In this document: piece after piece, positions 42,199 to 51,722 of the stretch
Layout of the letters: each line of letters begins with the position of its first letter
Position numbering within the stretch: position 1 is the stretch's first letter
Source of the DNA: Rhizorhabdus wittichii RW1
GTDB lineage: Bacteria > Pseudomonadota > Alphaproteobacteria > Sphingomonadales > Sphingomonadaceae
DNA length: 64,000 nt
Reading direction: 5' to 3'
NCBI GenBank assembly: GCA_000016765.1
Contig: CP000699.1
Coordinates: 4,157,501-4,221,500, forward strand
Translations under genes and position numbers: made by a program
Notes under the pieces: generated by a model
Seen by the model: only the letters and a program-made list of their open reading frames with translations
The model's database searches: none
What the model was told of the DNA's origin: nothing

Positions 42199-44757
42199 AT
42201 GAAGCTCGTCGTCGTCGAATCCCCCGCCAAGGCCAAGACCATCGAAAAATATCTGGGGCCGGGCCATCGCGTCCTCGCCTCCTATGGTCATGTCCGCGAC
42301 CTGCCCGCCAAGGACGGCTCGGTCGATCCCGACAACGGCTTCGCGATGGAGTGGGAGGCCTATGCCGACAAGAGCCGCCAGCTCAAGGCGATCGCCGACG
42401 AGGCGAAGGGCGCCGACACGCTGATCCTCGCCACCGACCCCGACCGCGAGGGGGAGGCGATCAGCTGGCACGTCAAGGAAGTGCTGGGCAAGCGTCGCGT
42501 GCTGCCCAAGGACGTTCGCCGCGTCACCTTCAACGCGATCACCAAGGCCGCGGTCACCGAGGCGATGGCGAATCCCCGCGACCTCGACGAGGATCTGATC
42601 GACGCCTATCGCGCCCGCCGCGCGCTCGACTATCTGGTCGGCTTCACCCTGTCGCCGGTGCTGTGGCGCAAGCTGCCCGGCGCCAAGTCGGCCGGCCGCG
42701 TCCAGTCGGTGGCGCTGCGCCTGGTCGTCGACCGCGAGCGCGAGATCGAGCTGTTCAAGGCCCAGGAATATTGGTCGGTCACCGCCGATATGGAGTATGA
42801 CGGCATCGGTTTCCTGACCCGGCTGGTCCGCTGGAAGGGGCAGAAGATCGACCGGCTGACGATCGGCAACGGCAAGGATGCCGAGGCCGCCAAGGCCGAT
42901 GTCGAGGCGGGCCGCTTCACCGTCGCCAGCGTCGAGACCAAGCCGCTCACCCGCAACCCGCCGCCGCCCTTCACCACCTCGACCCTGCAGCAGGAGGCGG
43001 CGCGCAAGCTCGGCTTCTCGGCCAGCCACACGATGCGGATCGCCCAGGCGCTCTACGAGGACGGCGCGATCACCTATATGCGGACCGACGGCGTGCAGAT
43101 GGATGGCAGCGCCATCTCCGCCGCGCGCGGCGCGATCGCCAACCGCTACGACGCCTCCTACGTGCCGGACAAGCCGCGCCAGTACAGCGCCAAGGCCAAG
43201 AACGCGCAGGAAGCGCATGAGGCGATCCGCCCGACCGACTTCTCGCGCGATCGCGCCGGCAGCGGCGACCATGGCCGGCTCTACGACTTGATCTTCAAGC
43301 GCGCGCTGGCCAGCCAGATGGCGTCGGCGCGGCTTGAGCGCACCACCGTCGACCTGGTCGACGGCACCGGCCAGAACGCCCTGCGCGCGACCGGCCAGGT
43401 CGTCCTCTTCCCCGGCTATCTCGCGCTCTACGAGGAAGGCCGCGACGACCCGAATCCCCAGGGCCAGCAGGCCGGGGGCGGGGACGCCGACGAGGACAGC
43501 CGCCGCCTGCCGCGGATGAAGGAGGGCGACAGCCCGGCGAAGAAGAAGGTCGACGCCGAGCAGCATTTCACCCAGCCGCCGCCACGCTATTCGGAGGCCA
43601 GCCTGGTCAAGAAGATGGAGGAGCTCGGCATCGGCCGGCCGTCGACCTATGCGTCGATCCTTCAGACGCTCAAGGACCGCGACTATGTCACGGTCGAGAA
43701 GAACCGCTTCACCCCGAACGAGAGCGGGCGGCTGGTCACCAGCTTCCTCGAACGCTTCTTCGAGCGCTATGTCAGCTACGACTATACCGCGCATCTGGAG
43801 GAGGAGCTCGACGACGTCTCGGGCGGCCGCGCCGGCTGGCAGCAGGTGCTCGAGGCCTTCTGGAAGGACTTCAAGCCCAAGACCGCCGAGGTGATGGATC
43901 AAAAGCCGTCGGAGGTCACCGCGGCGCTCGACGAGTTCCTCGCGCCCTATCTCTTCCCCGACAAGGGCGACGGCACCGATCCGCGGCTCTGCCCGGTCTG
44001 CCAGGAGGGGCGGCTGTCTCTGCGCGGCGGGCGTTTCGGCGCGTTCATCGCCTGCTCCAACTATCCGGAGTGCAAGTTCACCCGCCGCTTCGCGCAGGCG
44101 GGCGCCGCCAATGACGGCGCCGATACGGGGCCGGTGGTGATCGGCACCGATCCGGCGACCGGGCTCGAAGTGTCGAAGCGGGCGGGGCGGTTCGGGCCCT
44201 ATATCCAGCTCGGCGACGGCAAGGACGCCAAGCGCTCGTCGATCCCGAAGGACGTGCTGGGCGACGATCTCGACCTCGGCTGGGCGCTCAAGCTGCTGTC
44301 GCTGCCGCGTCTGATCGGCCCGCACCCGGAGACGGGGCACCCGATCACCGCCTCGATCGGCCGCTTCGGGCCCTATCTGGCGCATGACGGCAAATATGCC
44401 CGGCTGGGATCGACCGCCGAGGTGTTCGAGACCGGCATGAACGCCGCCGTCGTCAAGCTCGCCGAGGCCGCCAATGGCGGCGGGCGCCAGCGCGGCAAGG
44501 CCGAGCCGCTCAAGACCTTCGGCGCCAGCCCGGTGACGGGGAGCGAGGTCAAGCTGATGGCGGGCCGCTTCGGCCCCTATGTCACCGACGGCGAGACCAA
44601 CGCGACCCTGCCCAAGACCGCGAACCCCGACGAACTGACCGCCGAAGCCGCGCTCGAACTGCTCGCCGCCCGCGCGGCGAAGGGCCCGCCGGCCAAGGGC
44701 AAGAAGAAGGCGCCGGCGAAGAAGGCCGCGCCCAAGAAGGCGGCGGCGAAGAAGTAA
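42199..44757 (+). CDS. topA: DNA topoisomerase I
   Basis: Type IA topoisomerase that relaxes negative supercoils; 852 residues from ATG 42199. The Toprim domain opens with KLVVVESPAKAKTIEKYLG and has ATDPDREGEAI; the active-site Tyr is in AITYMRTDGVQM. The C-terminal part has one four-cysteine zinc ribbon (CPVCQEGRLSL...CSNYPEC), further topoisomerase C-terminal repeats (RFGPYIQLGDG, RFGPYLAHDG, RFGPYVTDGE) and a Lys/Ala-rich tail. It starts 64 bp after dprA, a conserved neighbour pair. Confidence 0.97.
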   Translation: MKLVVVESPAKAKTIEKYLGPGHRVLASYGHVRDLPAKDGSVDPDNGFAMEWEAYADKSRQLKAIADEAKGADTLILATDPDREGEAISWHVKEVLGKRRVLPKDVRRVTFNAITKAAVTEAMANPRDLDEDLIDAYRARRALDYLVGFTLSPVLWRKLPGAKSAGRVQSVALRLVVDREREIELFKAQEYWSVTADMEYDGIGFLTRLVRWKGQKIDRLTIGNGKDAEAAKADVEAGRFTVASVETKPLTRNPPPPFTTSTLQQEAARKLGFSASHTMRIAQALYEDGAITYMRTDGVQMDGSAISAARGAIANRYDASYVPDKPRQYSAKAKNAQEAHEAIRPTDFSRDRAGSGDHGRLYDLIFKRALASQMASARLERTTVDLVDGTGQNALRATGQVVLFPGYLALYEEGRDDPNPQGQQAGGGDADEDSRRLPRMKEGDSPAKKKVDAEQHFTQPPPRYSEASLVKKMEELGIGRPSTYASILQTLKDRDYVTVEKNRFTPNESGRLVTSFLERFFERYVSYDYTAHLEEELDDVSGGRAGWQQVLEAFWKDFKPKTAEVMDQKPSEVTAALDEFLAPYLFPDKGDGTDPRLCPVCQEGRLSLRGGRFGAFIACSNYPECKFTRRFAQAGAANDGADTGPVVIGTDPATGLEVSKRAGRFGPYIQLGDGKDAKRSSIPKDVLGDDLDLGWALKLLSLPRLIGPHPETGHPITASIGRFGPYLAHDGKYARLGSTAEVFETGMNAAVVKLAEAANGGGRQRGKAEPLKTFGASPVTGSEVKLMAGRFGPYVTDGETNATLPKTANPDELTAEAALELLAARAAKGPPAKGKKKAPAKKAAPKKAAAKK

Positions 44758-44768
44758 TCCCCAATTGT

Positions 44769-44923
44769 CCCCCTCCCTTCAAGGGAGGGGCAGGGGGTGG
44801 GTAACGGAGACGAGGGGCTCGATGCCCCTCGGCGGAGTTCTACGCGCCGATGGAAGAAGGCTCCCCTGAAGCAAGTTCAGGGTCGCACCCACCCCTTGAT
44901 CCCCTCCCTTGAAAGGGAGGGGA
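44769..44923. repeat. Dispersed intergenic repeat, family A copy 3 (inverted)
   Basis: Between converging topA and trpS. CCCTCCCTTCAAGGGAGGG and CCCTCCCTTGAAAGGGAGGG bound the element; GAGGGGCTCGATGCCCCTC plus GGCGGAGTT is the reverse complement of the inner part of the other two copies. Confidence 0.78.
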
Positions 44924-44926
44924 AAG

Positions 44927-45922
44927 TTACAACCCCATCGCCTTGTACGCCGCCGCTAGGGTCGGCGCGGCGAGCGTGCGCGCCTTCTCCGCACCCTTGG
45001 CGAGGATCGCGTCGAGCTCGGCCGGGTTGGCCTTCAGCTCCCGGAGGCGCTCGGCGATCGGGCCGAGCTTGCTCGCGAGCAGCTCGCCGAGCGCCGGCTT
45101 GAACGAGCCGAAGCCTTGGCCGCCGAACTGGGCGAGCACCTCGGCCGGGGTCGCGTCGGTCATCGCGGCGTAGATGCCGACCAGGTTGCGCGCCTCGGGG
45201 CGGCCCTCCAGCCCCTCGATCGTATCCGACAGCGGCTCGGGATCGGTCTTGGCCTTGCGGACCTTCGACATGATCGTCTCGGCATCGTCGGTCAGGTTGA
45301 TGCGGCTCATGTCCGACGGGTCGGACTTGGACATCTTCGCGGTGCCGTCGCGCAAGCTCATGACCCGCGCGGCAGGTCCGCCGATCACCGGCTCGGGCAG
45401 GGTGAACAGCTCGACGCCGAAGTCGGTGTTGAACTTGGTCGCGATGTCGCGCGCAAGCTCCAGATGCTGCTTCTGGTCCTCGCCCACCGGGACATGGGTC
45501 GCCTGGTAGAGCAGCACGTCGGCCGCCTGCAGCACCGGATAGGCATAGAGGCCGATCGAGGCGCCCTCGCGGTTCTTGCCCGACTTCTCCTTGAACTGGG
45601 TCATGCGGTTGAGCCAGCCGATCCGCGCGGTGCCGTTGAGCAGCCAGCACAGCTCGGCATGGGCGGCGACGTCGCGCTGGCGGAACAGGACCGCCTTGTC
45701 GGGGTCGATCCCGCACGCGACCAGCGCCGCCGCCATCTCGCGGATGTTGTTGGCGAGCGTCGCCGGCTCGTTGTGCACGGTGATCGCGTGCAGGTCGGCG
45801 AGGAAGAACAGGCACTCGCCCTCATGCTGCATCTGCACCCAGCGCCGGATCGCGCCGAGATAGTTGCCGAGGTGCAGGTTGCCGGTGGGCTGGATGCCCG
45901 AGATGGTGCGCTGATGTGTCAT
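44927..45922 (-). CDS. trpS: Tryptophan--tRNA ligase
   Basis: Class I aminoacyl-tRNA synthetase charging tRNA-Trp; 331 residues from ATG 45922. [19 protein letters not shown] contains the HIGH-type site (residues about 13-21) and [12 protein letters not shown] the KMSKS loop. [27 protein letters not shown] and [18 protein letters not shown] complete the family pattern. It follows murJ by 50 bp on the same strand and may share its transcript. Confidence 0.97.
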   Translation of the reverse strand: MTHQRTISGIQPTGNLHLGNYLGAIRRWVQMQHEGECLFFLADLHAITVHNEPATLANNIREMAAALVACGIDPDKAVLFRQRDVAAHAELCWLLNGTARIGWLNRMTQFKEKSGKNREGASIGLYAYPVLQAADVLLYQATHVPVGEDQKQHLELARDIATKFNTDFGVELFTLPEPVIGGPAARVMSLRDGTAKMSKSDPSDMSRINLTDDAETIMSKVRKAKTDPEPLSDTIEGLEGRPEARNLVGIYAAMTDATPAEVLAQFGGQGFGSFKPALGELLASKLGPIAERLRELKANPAELDAILAKGAEKARTLAAPTLAAAYKAMGL

Positions 45923-45972
45923 GACCGCGCGGCTATTGGGGCGCGGCGGCGGCGAGTCAAGCGGACTCGCGA

Positions 45973-47550
45973 TCAGCGTCGGCGGCGGAGCTGGCCCTTG
46001 AGCGTCGCCAGCGAATAGGCGCCGAGGGCGAAGACCAGGCCGAAATAGACGGTCACCGCCGCCGCGATCATCGCGCCCAGCGCGGCGACGCGCTCGATCA
46101 GGCTGCGGCCGGTCCACGGATCGATCCACGGATTGAGCAGGAACAGCAGCGCCGCCATCGCCAGCGTCGCCGCGATCAGGCGGATGCCGGTGCGGCGCAG
46201 CCGGTCGTCGACCGCGAAATGGTCGCGGCGGCGGAGCGTGACGTAGAGCAGCACCGCGTTGACCCAGGCCGAGATCGCCGTCGACAGCGCCAGGCCGACA
46301 TGTGCGAGCGGCCAGATCAGGACGAGGTTGAGGACGAGGTTGACCAGCATCGCCACCAGCGCGATCCGCACCGGCGTCCTCGTGTCGGCGCGCGCGTAGA
46401 AGCCGGGGGTGAGCACCTTGATCAGCACATAGGCGGGCAGGCCGAGCGAGAAGGCGGCCAGCGCGCGGGCGCTGGCGATCGTGTCGTGCGGCGTGAACAC
46501 GCCGTGCTGGAGCAGCGCGCGGATCAGCGGGGTCGCCGACACCATCAGCGCGGCGGTGGCGGGCAGGGTGAGCAGCAGCACCAGCTCGATCGCGCGGTTC
46601 TGCGTGTCGAGCGCGGCCTTCGCGTCGCCGCCGCCCAGCTGGCGCGACAGGCTGGGCAGCATCGCGGTGCCGACGCCGATGCCGATCAGGCCGAGCGGAA
46701 GCTGGTTCAGCCGGTCGGCATAATAGAGGTAGGAGACCGACCCCTGCGGCAGGAAGCGGGCGGCGAGCGTGGTCGAGATCAGCAGGTTGAACTGGACCGC
46801 TCCGGCGCCGATCGCGGCCGGGCCGATCAGCGCGAGCAGCTTGCGCACCTCGGGGCTGAGGCGCGGCAGGCGGACGCGCAGCCGGACGCCGGCCTGCCAG
46901 CAGGCGAGCACCAGCCAGGCGAGCTGCAGCGCGCCCGACACGGTGACCGCGATCGCCTGGGTCCGCGCGGTCTCCACCTCGCTATGGCCGCGGAAGAACA
47001 GCAGGCCGACGATCAGGCAGATGTTGAGCAGGATCGGCGCGGCGGCGTTGACCCAGAAGCGGTTGAGCGAATTGAGGATGCCGCCGAGCAGCGACACCAG
47101 CGAGATCAGCATCAGATAGGGAAAGGTGATCCGCGTATATTGCGTCGCCAGCGCGAATTTCTCGGGGCCGCCATCGGGGAATCCCCCGGTCATCGCCCAG
47201 ACGATCGGCCCCGCCGCCAGCATCATGGCGACGGTGAAGACGATCAGGAAGGGGAGGAGGACCGACAGCACGTCCTCGGCGAAGCGCAGCGCGATGGCGA
47301 GGCCGTTGCCCGGCTCCTTCGCCTCGGCCTCGGCGACGGTGCGGTTGAACATCGGCACGAAGGCGGCGGAGAAGGCCCCTTCGGCGAACAGCGCGCGGAA
47401 CAGGTTGGGCAGGCGCCAGGCGATCAGGAAGGCGTCCGACGCGAAGCCCGCGCCGACGAAGCGCGCCATCAGCATGTCGCGCAGGAAGCCGAGCACCCGG
47501 CTGACCAGCGTCAGCCCGCCGATCGTCGCGCTGGCGCGCAGCAGGCTCAT
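45973..47550 (-). CDS. murJ: Lipid II flippase MurJ
   Basis: Flips lipid II across the inner membrane for peptidoglycan synthesis. ATG 47550 gives 525 residues with about 14 membrane helices (MviN fold). The family start [29 protein letters not shown] and the Arg-containing TM1 segment are conserved, as are [28 protein letters not shown] and the second-half [34 protein letters not shown] lies nine bases before the start. trpS is the next gene on the strand. Confidence 0.96.
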   Translation of the reverse strand: MSLLRASATIGGLTLVSRVLGFLRDMLMARFVGAGFASDAFLIAWRLPNLFRALFAEGAFSAAFVPMFNRTVAEAEAKEPGNGLAIALRFAEDVLSVLLPFLIVFTVAMMLAAGPIVWAMTGGFPDGGPEKFALATQYTRITFPYLMLISLVSLLGGILNSLNRFWVNAAAPILLNICLIVGLLFFRGHSEVETARTQAIAVTVSGALQLAWLVLACWQAGVRLRVRLPRLSPEVRKLLALIGPAAIGAGAVQFNLLISTTLAARFLPQGSVSYLYYADRLNQLPLGLIGIGVGTAMLPSLSRQLGGGDAKAALDTQNRAIELVLLLTLPATAALMVSATPLIRALLQHGVFTPHDTIASARALAAFSLGLPAYVLIKVLTPGFYARADTRTPVRIALVAMLVNLVLNLVLIWPLAHVGLALSTAISAWVNAVLLYVTLRRRDHFAVDDRLRRTGIRLIAATLAMAALLFLLNPWIDPWTGRSLIERVAALGAMIAAAVTVYFGLVFALGAYSLATLKGQLRRRR

Positions 47551-47559
47551 GCCAATAAT

Positions 47560-47710
47560 CCTCCCGGTCCGCAGGACGGGGAGGGGGACCACCCGCAGGG
47601 TGGTGGAGGGGTCGGCGACCCCGCCTCCTGCCTTACGAAGATGATGTCGTGGCGCATTACCCCTCCACCGGCTTCGCCGGTCCCCCTCCCCGAGCTTCGC
47701 TCAGGGAGGA
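47560..47710. repeat. Dispersed intergenic repeat, family B copy 2
   Basis: Between secB and murJ. Nested inverted repeats (GGACGGGGAGGGGGACCA against CCGGTCCCCCTCCCCG; CCACCCGCAGGGTGG; CCGGCTTCGCCGG) share the outer plan of the copy at 9956-10080. It overlaps the likely murJ leader. Confidence 0.7.
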
Positions 47711-47731
47711 ATGGGGGAGGGACATCCGCTG

Positions 47732-48232
47732 TCAGGCTTCGCCCGCCGGCTGCGATTCGGCGAGGGCGGTCTGCTGCTCGGCCTGCTGCATGTAGAGCGC
47801 GCCGAAGTCGATCGGCTCGAGCACCAGCGACGGGAAGTTGCCGTCGCGAATCGCGTCGGCGGCGACGCGGCGCGCGAACGGGAAGAGCAGGCGGGGCGCC
47901 TCGGCCAGCAGGAAGGGCGGCAGATGCTCTTCCGGCACGTTGCGGATGCCGAACAGGCCGGCATAGACCAGCTCGACGGCATAGGCGGTCAGGTCGCCCT
48001 GGGTCGCCTTGATCTCGATCTTGAGCGCGACCTCATAGACGTCCTCGCCGGCCTGCTGCGACCCGATGTTGAACTGGACGTCGATCTTCGGCTGCTCGGG
48101 CGCCTGGTAGATGCCGGGCGCGCTCGGATTCTCGAACGACAGGTCCTTCACATATTGGGCGATCAGCGCGACCTGCGGCAGATGGTCCTCGCCGTTGGTC
48201 AGCGTATCGGCGGCGCCCGTCTCTTCACTCAT
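47732..48232 (-). CDS. secB: Protein-export chaperone SecB
   Basis: Tetrameric chaperone that hands unfolded precursors to SecA; 166 residues from ATG 48232. Conserved segments include QVALIAQYVKDLSFENPSAP, YEVALKIEIKATQGD and LVYAGLFGIRN, with PRLLFPFARRVAADAIRDGNFPSLVLEPIDF near the end. It is divergent from the Tim44-like gene 218 bp away; this grouping of secB with the Tim44-like, mltA and smr genes recurs in alphaproteobacteria. Confidence 0.96.
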   Translation of the reverse strand: MSEETGAADTLTNGEDHLPQVALIAQYVKDLSFENPSAPGIYQAPEQPKIDVQFNIGSQQAGEDVYEVALKIEIKATQGDLTAYAVELVYAGLFGIRNVPEEHLPPFLLAEAPRLLFPFARRVAADAIRDGNFPSLVLEPIDFGALYMQQAEQQTALAESQPAGEA

Positions 48233-48450
48233 TGTCTGTCTTTCCGTCGAAAGTGGGAGCCGGGAGGCGGGCTTCCGACCGCTTCCGGCAATGCGTCCCG
48301 CGCCTAGCAGGCGGGACGGGGCGGAGCAATGGGCCGATCCCCGCGAAGGCGGGGAACCTCCGCCGCGCCCGCGAGTCATTTGAATATTGCCGCCATTGTC
48401 CCTATGTTGGGAGCCCGGCAGTGTTTTGGCGGCAGCGTATTGGAGGCCCG

Positions 48451-49101
48451 GTGACCACGATTGTCATTCTTGCGATGGTGTTTCTCTTCGTCGCGTTCCG
48501 CCTGTGGAGCGTGCTGGGCCGTCGCACTGGGCATGAGCAGACGATCGCGCGTCCGGCCGAGGCCGCTCCCGCGCCGATCGGCGCCGGCCGGTCGCTGCCC
48601 GAGAACGCCACCCCCGTCCTGCCGGCCAAGCCCGCCGTGGTCGAGCCGCGCGCCGAAGCCGGCGTCCGCGCGATCCAGTCGGCCGACGGCGGCTTCGACG
48701 CCGCCCAGTTCCTGGAAGGCGCGCGGTCGGCCTATCGCATGATCCTCGAAGCCTATTGGCGCGGGGACGAGGAGGCGCTGCGCCGCCTGACCGACGACGA
48801 CGTCTACGAGGCGTTCGCCGCCGCCATCACCGAGCGTCGCGAGGCGAACGAGGTGCTCGACAACCGGCTGGTGTCGATCGAGAGCGCCGTGATCGAACAG
48901 GCGCGGATGAACGGGCAGACCGCCAATGTCACCGTCCGCTTCGACGCCGACATCGCCGCCGTCACCCGCGACGGCGAGGGCAATGTCGTTGCCGGCTCGC
49001 TGACCGACGCGGTTCCGACGCACGACGTCTGGACCTTCAGCCGGCACGTCCGGTCCGACGATCCGAACTGGACCCTGGTCGAAACCGACGAGGCGGCGTG
49101 A
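48451..49101 (+). CDS. Tim44/TimA family adaptor protein
   Basis: Inner-membrane-anchored protein of 216 residues. The GTG start at 48451 is four bases after GGAGG; an ATG at 48475 would cut into the single N-terminal helix (TIVILAMVFLFVAFRLWSVL). A Pro/Ala linker leads to the Tim44-like domain (GARSAYRMILEAYWRGDEEALRRLTDDDVYEAFAAAI ... VDIES-type core RLVSIESAVIEQARMNG). Related to the mitochondrial import motor anchor; its bacterial partner is uncertain. Its stop overlaps the GTG start of mltA. Confidence 0.9.
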   Translation: MTTIVILAMVFLFVAFRLWSVLGRRTGHEQTIARPAEAAPAPIGAGRSLPENATPVLPAKPAVVEPRAEAGVRAIQSADGGFDAAQFLEGARSAYRMILEAYWRGDEEALRRLTDDDVYEAFAAAITERREANEVLDNRLVSIESAVIEQARMNGQTANVTVRFDADIAAVTRDGEGNVVAGSLTDAVPTHDVWTFSRHVRSDDPNWTLVETDEAA

Positions 49102-50336
49102 TCCGCCGTCTTTGCGCGGGGCTCGCCGGCGCGGCGATGCTCTCCGCCTGCACCGTCGTCCCGACCCCCGGCCCGCAGCATCGACCTCCGGCGCATCATC
49201 CCGAGCGCCCGGAGCCTGCGCCGCCGCCCGTCGTCACGTCCCCACCGGCCAAGCCGGGCAATGCGGCCGACAGCGGCGTACGGCCGGGGCCGGCCTTCGC
49301 CAGCTTCGCGATCAATCCCGACGCGGCGCGCGCCGCGCTCACCGCCTTCCGCCTGTCCTGTCCCGGCCTGCAGCGTCGCGCCGACCAGAGCGGGCTGACC
49401 CGCTCGGGCGACTGGTCGCAGGCCTGCGCGCAGGCGAGTGGCTGGCCCGACGGCGACGCCGCCGCCTTCTTCTCCAACCAGCTCGCGGTGGTGCAGGTCG
49501 GCGACGGCCGCGCCTATGCGACCGGCTATTACGAGCCTGAGATCGCCGGGTCGCGCGCGCCCGCGCCCGGCTACGACACCCCGATCTACAAGCGCCCGCC
49601 CGACCTGGTCGAAGGCGACCTCGGCGATTTCTTCCCCGAGCTGAAGGGCAAGAAGATCCGCGGCAAGGTGCAGGGCGGCAAGCTGGTCCCCTATCCCGAT
49701 CGCGGCCAGATCGAGGACGGCGCGCTCAAGGGACGCGGGCTGGAGATCGGCTATGCCGCCGATCCGGTCGAGTTCTTCTTCCTCCAGGTCCAGGGTTCGG
49801 GGCGGCTGCGCCTGCCCGACGGATCGGTGATGCGGATCGGCTATGACGGGCAGAACGGCCGCGAATATGTCGGCATCGGCAAGCTGATGCGCGATCGCGG
49901 GCTGCTCGGCCCCGGCCAACTCTCGATGCAGGGCGTGATGGCCTGGCTGCGCGCCAACCCGGCCGAGGGCGACGCGATCATGCGCGAGAACAAGAGCTGG
50001 GTCTTCTTCCGCGAGCTGACCGGGCCGGGCCCGATCGGGGCGATGAACGTCGCCGTCACCGGGCGGGTGACGGTGGCCGCCGATCCGGCGTTCGTGCCGC
50101 TCGGAGCGCCGGTGATCCTGCAACTCGACCGGCCCGAGGCCAACGGCCTGTGGGTCGCGCAGGACACGGGCGGCGCGATCAAGGGCGCCAACCGCTTCGA
50201 CACCTTCTGGGGCGCCGGCGAACAGGCGCGGACCATCGCCGGCGGCATGAGCGGGCGCGGCCAGGCCTGGCTGCTGATCCCGCGCGCGGCGGCGGCGCGG
50301 CTGGCGGAGCAGCGTGACCCGGCGGCTCGATCCTGA
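49098..50336 (+). CDS. mltA: Membrane-bound lytic murein transglycosylase A
   Basis: Cleaves the glycan strand of peptidoglycan with 1,6-anhydro formation. GTG 49098 overlaps the preceding stop (GTGA) and gives 412 residues. A lipoprotein signal ends in the lipobox LSAC (GAAMLSAC), so the protein is likely anchored to the outer membrane. The MltA domain has GYYEPEIAGSRAPAPGYDTPIYKRPPDL and FFLQVQGSGRL; the C-terminal 3D domain has WVAQDTGGAIKGANRFDTFWG with catalytic aspartates. The last 23 bp overlap the smr start. Confidence 0.95.
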   Translation: MIRRLCAGLAGAAMLSACTVVPTPGPQHRPPAHHPERPEPAPPPVVTSPPAKPGNAADSGVRPGPAFASFAINPDAARAALTAFRLSCPGLQRRADQSGLTRSGDWSQACAQASGWPDGDAAAFFSNQLAVVQVGDGRAYATGYYEPEIAGSRAPAPGYDTPIYKRPPDLVEGDLGDFFPELKGKKIRGKVQGGKLVPYPDRGQIEDGALKGRGLEIGYAADPVEFFFLQVQGSGRLRLPDGSVMRIGYDGQNGREYVGIGKLMRDRGLLGPGQLSMQGVMAWLRANPAEGDAIMRENKSWVFFRELTGPGPIGAMNVAVTGRVTVAADPAFVPLGAPVILQLDRPEANGLWVAQDTGGAIKGANRFDTFWGAGEQARTIAGGMSGRGQAWLLIPRAAAARLAEQRDPAARS

Positions 50337-50886
50337 CGAAGCCGCGCTCTGGCAGCGCGTGACCGCGACGGTCCGGCCGATCGCCCGCAGGACATCCAAG
50401 CCATCTTCCGCCGATAGCGGGGCCGGCAATGCGCCGGTTCCACCGCCGCCGTCCGCCGCGAAGAAGGGGCGCGTGCCGCCGCTGCGCGTGCCGGCGGCGA
50501 CGCCCGTCACCCAGCAGAAGCCGCTCGCCGACAGCCTCGACGGCGGCTGGGACCGGCGGCTGCGGCGCGGCGTGACCCAGCCCGACTGGACGATCGACCT
50601 GCACGGCCACACGCTCGACAGCGCCCAGCGCCTGCTCGACCGGGTGCTCGACCAGGCGGTGGCGGAGGGCATCCGCGTCCTGTTGCTGATCACCGGCAAG
50701 CCGCCGCGCGACGACGATCGCGGGCTCGACGGCCGGCCGCGCCGGGGACTGATCCGCGCGTCGATCGGAAGCTGGCTGCAAAGCTCGCGCCACGCCGTCC
50801 GCATCGCCGCCGTCCGCAACGCGCACCCGCGCCATGGCGGCACGGGCGCGCTCTACCTGATCCTCCGCCGCGACCGGAAGGCTTAG
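50314..50886 (+). CDS. Smr/MutS2 domain protein
   Basis: Protein of 190 residues starting at GTG 50314 inside the mltA end, with GGAG four bases upstream. The N-terminal 85 residues are a Pro/Ala-rich linker; the Smr domain follows with TIDLHGHTLDSAQRLLDRVL (the DLHG motif) and VLLLITGKPPRDDD, ending AAVRNAHPRHGGTGALYLILRR. Smr domains nick DNA or cleave RNA; substrate is not known. It converges on the cation transporter and their stops overlap. Confidence 0.9.
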   Translation: MTRRLDPDEAALWQRVTATVRPIARRTSKPSSADSGAGNAPVPPPPSAAKKGRVPPLRVPAATPVTQQKPLADSLDGGWDRRLRRGVTQPDWTIDLHGHTLDSAQRLLDRVLDQAVAEGIRVLLLITGKPPRDDDRGLDGRPRRGLIRASIGSWLQSSRHAVRIAAVRNAHPRHGGTGALYLILRRDRKA

Positions 50887-51524
50887 CTCAGCGGCACGGC
50901 CGAGGCGTCGATCGACGACAGCTCGCCTCGCGCCTGGCGCATGATCTGCCAGCCGCCGCTGACGCCGAGCCCCGCCAGGATCGCCGCGACGATCAGGTCG
51001 GGCCAGGCGGTCCCGGTGCCGAACACGCCGAATGCAGCCGCGACCACGGCGACGTTGCCGATCGCGTCGTTGCGCGAGCAGATCCAGACCGATCGCCGGT
51101 TGGCGTCGCCGTCGCGATGGCGCCAGAGCAGCAGCGCGCAGACGAGGTTGGCGACCAGCGCGATCCCGCCGACGATCCCCATCGTCTCCGCGCGCGGCAG
51201 GGCGCCCGCCAGCGCCATCCAGACGGTGGACCCCAATACCCAGAGGCCGAGCAGGAACAGCGAGGCGCCCTTCAGCAGCGCGGCGCGCGCCCGCCATTGC
51301 AGGGCGAGGCCCGCCACGCCGAGGCTGATCGCGTAATTGGCGCTGTCGCCCAGGAAGTCGAGGGCGTCGGCCCTGAGCGCGGCGGAGGATGCCGCGACCC
51401 CGGCGACGATCTCGACCGCGAACATGGTCGCGTTGATCGCCAGCGCGATCCACAGCACCCGTCGCCAGGCCTTGTCCTGTCGCGCCGGCGGCGCCTCGCA
51501 TCCGCCGCAACATCCACCCGCCAT
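50883..51524 (-). CDS. Cation diffusion facilitator family transporter (short form)
   Basis: Inner-membrane metal/H+ antiporter candidate of 213 residues from ATG 51524. The N-terminus CCGGC could bind a soft metal. Six helices are predicted, with the metal-site acids in LRADALDFLGDSANY (TM2) and CSRNDAIGNVAVV (TM5, Asn/Asp). The cytoplasmic C-terminal metal-binding domain of full-length CDFs is missing, so this belongs to a truncated subgroup. A MerR-like promoter with a 19-bp spacer lies just upstream, which suggests induction by Cd, Pb or Zn. Confidence 0.88.
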   Translation of the reverse strand: MAGGCCGGCEAPPARQDKAWRRVLWIALAINATMFAVEIVAGVAASSAALRADALDFLGDSANYAISLGVAGLALQWRARAALLKGASLFLLGLWVLGSTVWMALAGALPRAETMGIVGGIALVANLVCALLLWRHRDGDANRRSVWICSRNDAIGNVAVVAAAFGVFGTGTAWPDLIVAAILAGLGVSGGWQIMRQARGELSSIDASAVPLS

Positions 51525-51555
51525 GCCGTCACCTTGGTTCCAGGGTCGTGGCGGC

Positions 51556-51586
51556 AATATGCACCCGCTAGCTGCCGCGGGGTCAA
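51556..51586 (-). promoter_or_regulatory. CadR/PbrR-like MerR-family metal-responsive promoter
   Basis: On the minus strand TTGACC (51586-51581) and CATATT (51561-51556) are spaced by 19 bp. The spacer holds a dyad of ACCCCGC and GCGGGT around a GGCAGCTA core, with the same arm spacing as known CadR/PbrR operators (GACCC...GGCTA...GGGTG). A second dyad, ACCCTGG-AA-CCAAGGT, lies at 51531-51546 beside the start codon. No MerR metal regulator is encoded next door. Confidence 0.65.
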
Positions 51587-51610
51587 GCGATGATGCCGAT
51601 CAACGGGAAA

Positions 51611-51639
51611 GGCCGTGCCGCCTCCAGGTCGGCACGGCC
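51611..51639 (-). terminator. Terminator-like hairpin downstream of the glycine-rich gene
   Basis: GGCCGTGCC and GGCACGGCC form a perfect 9-bp stem, followed on the minus strand by TTTCCC. It lies between the glycine-rich gene (ends 51723) and the transporter promoter, insulating the two. Confidence 0.6.
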
Positions 51640-51722
51640 TCCTCGGACCTGATGGACAGGGCCGATGGCGCGGGACTTCGGGGGGCGCGTCCCGCGTGTT
51701 CCTTCCCCTTTCGCGGCGCCCG

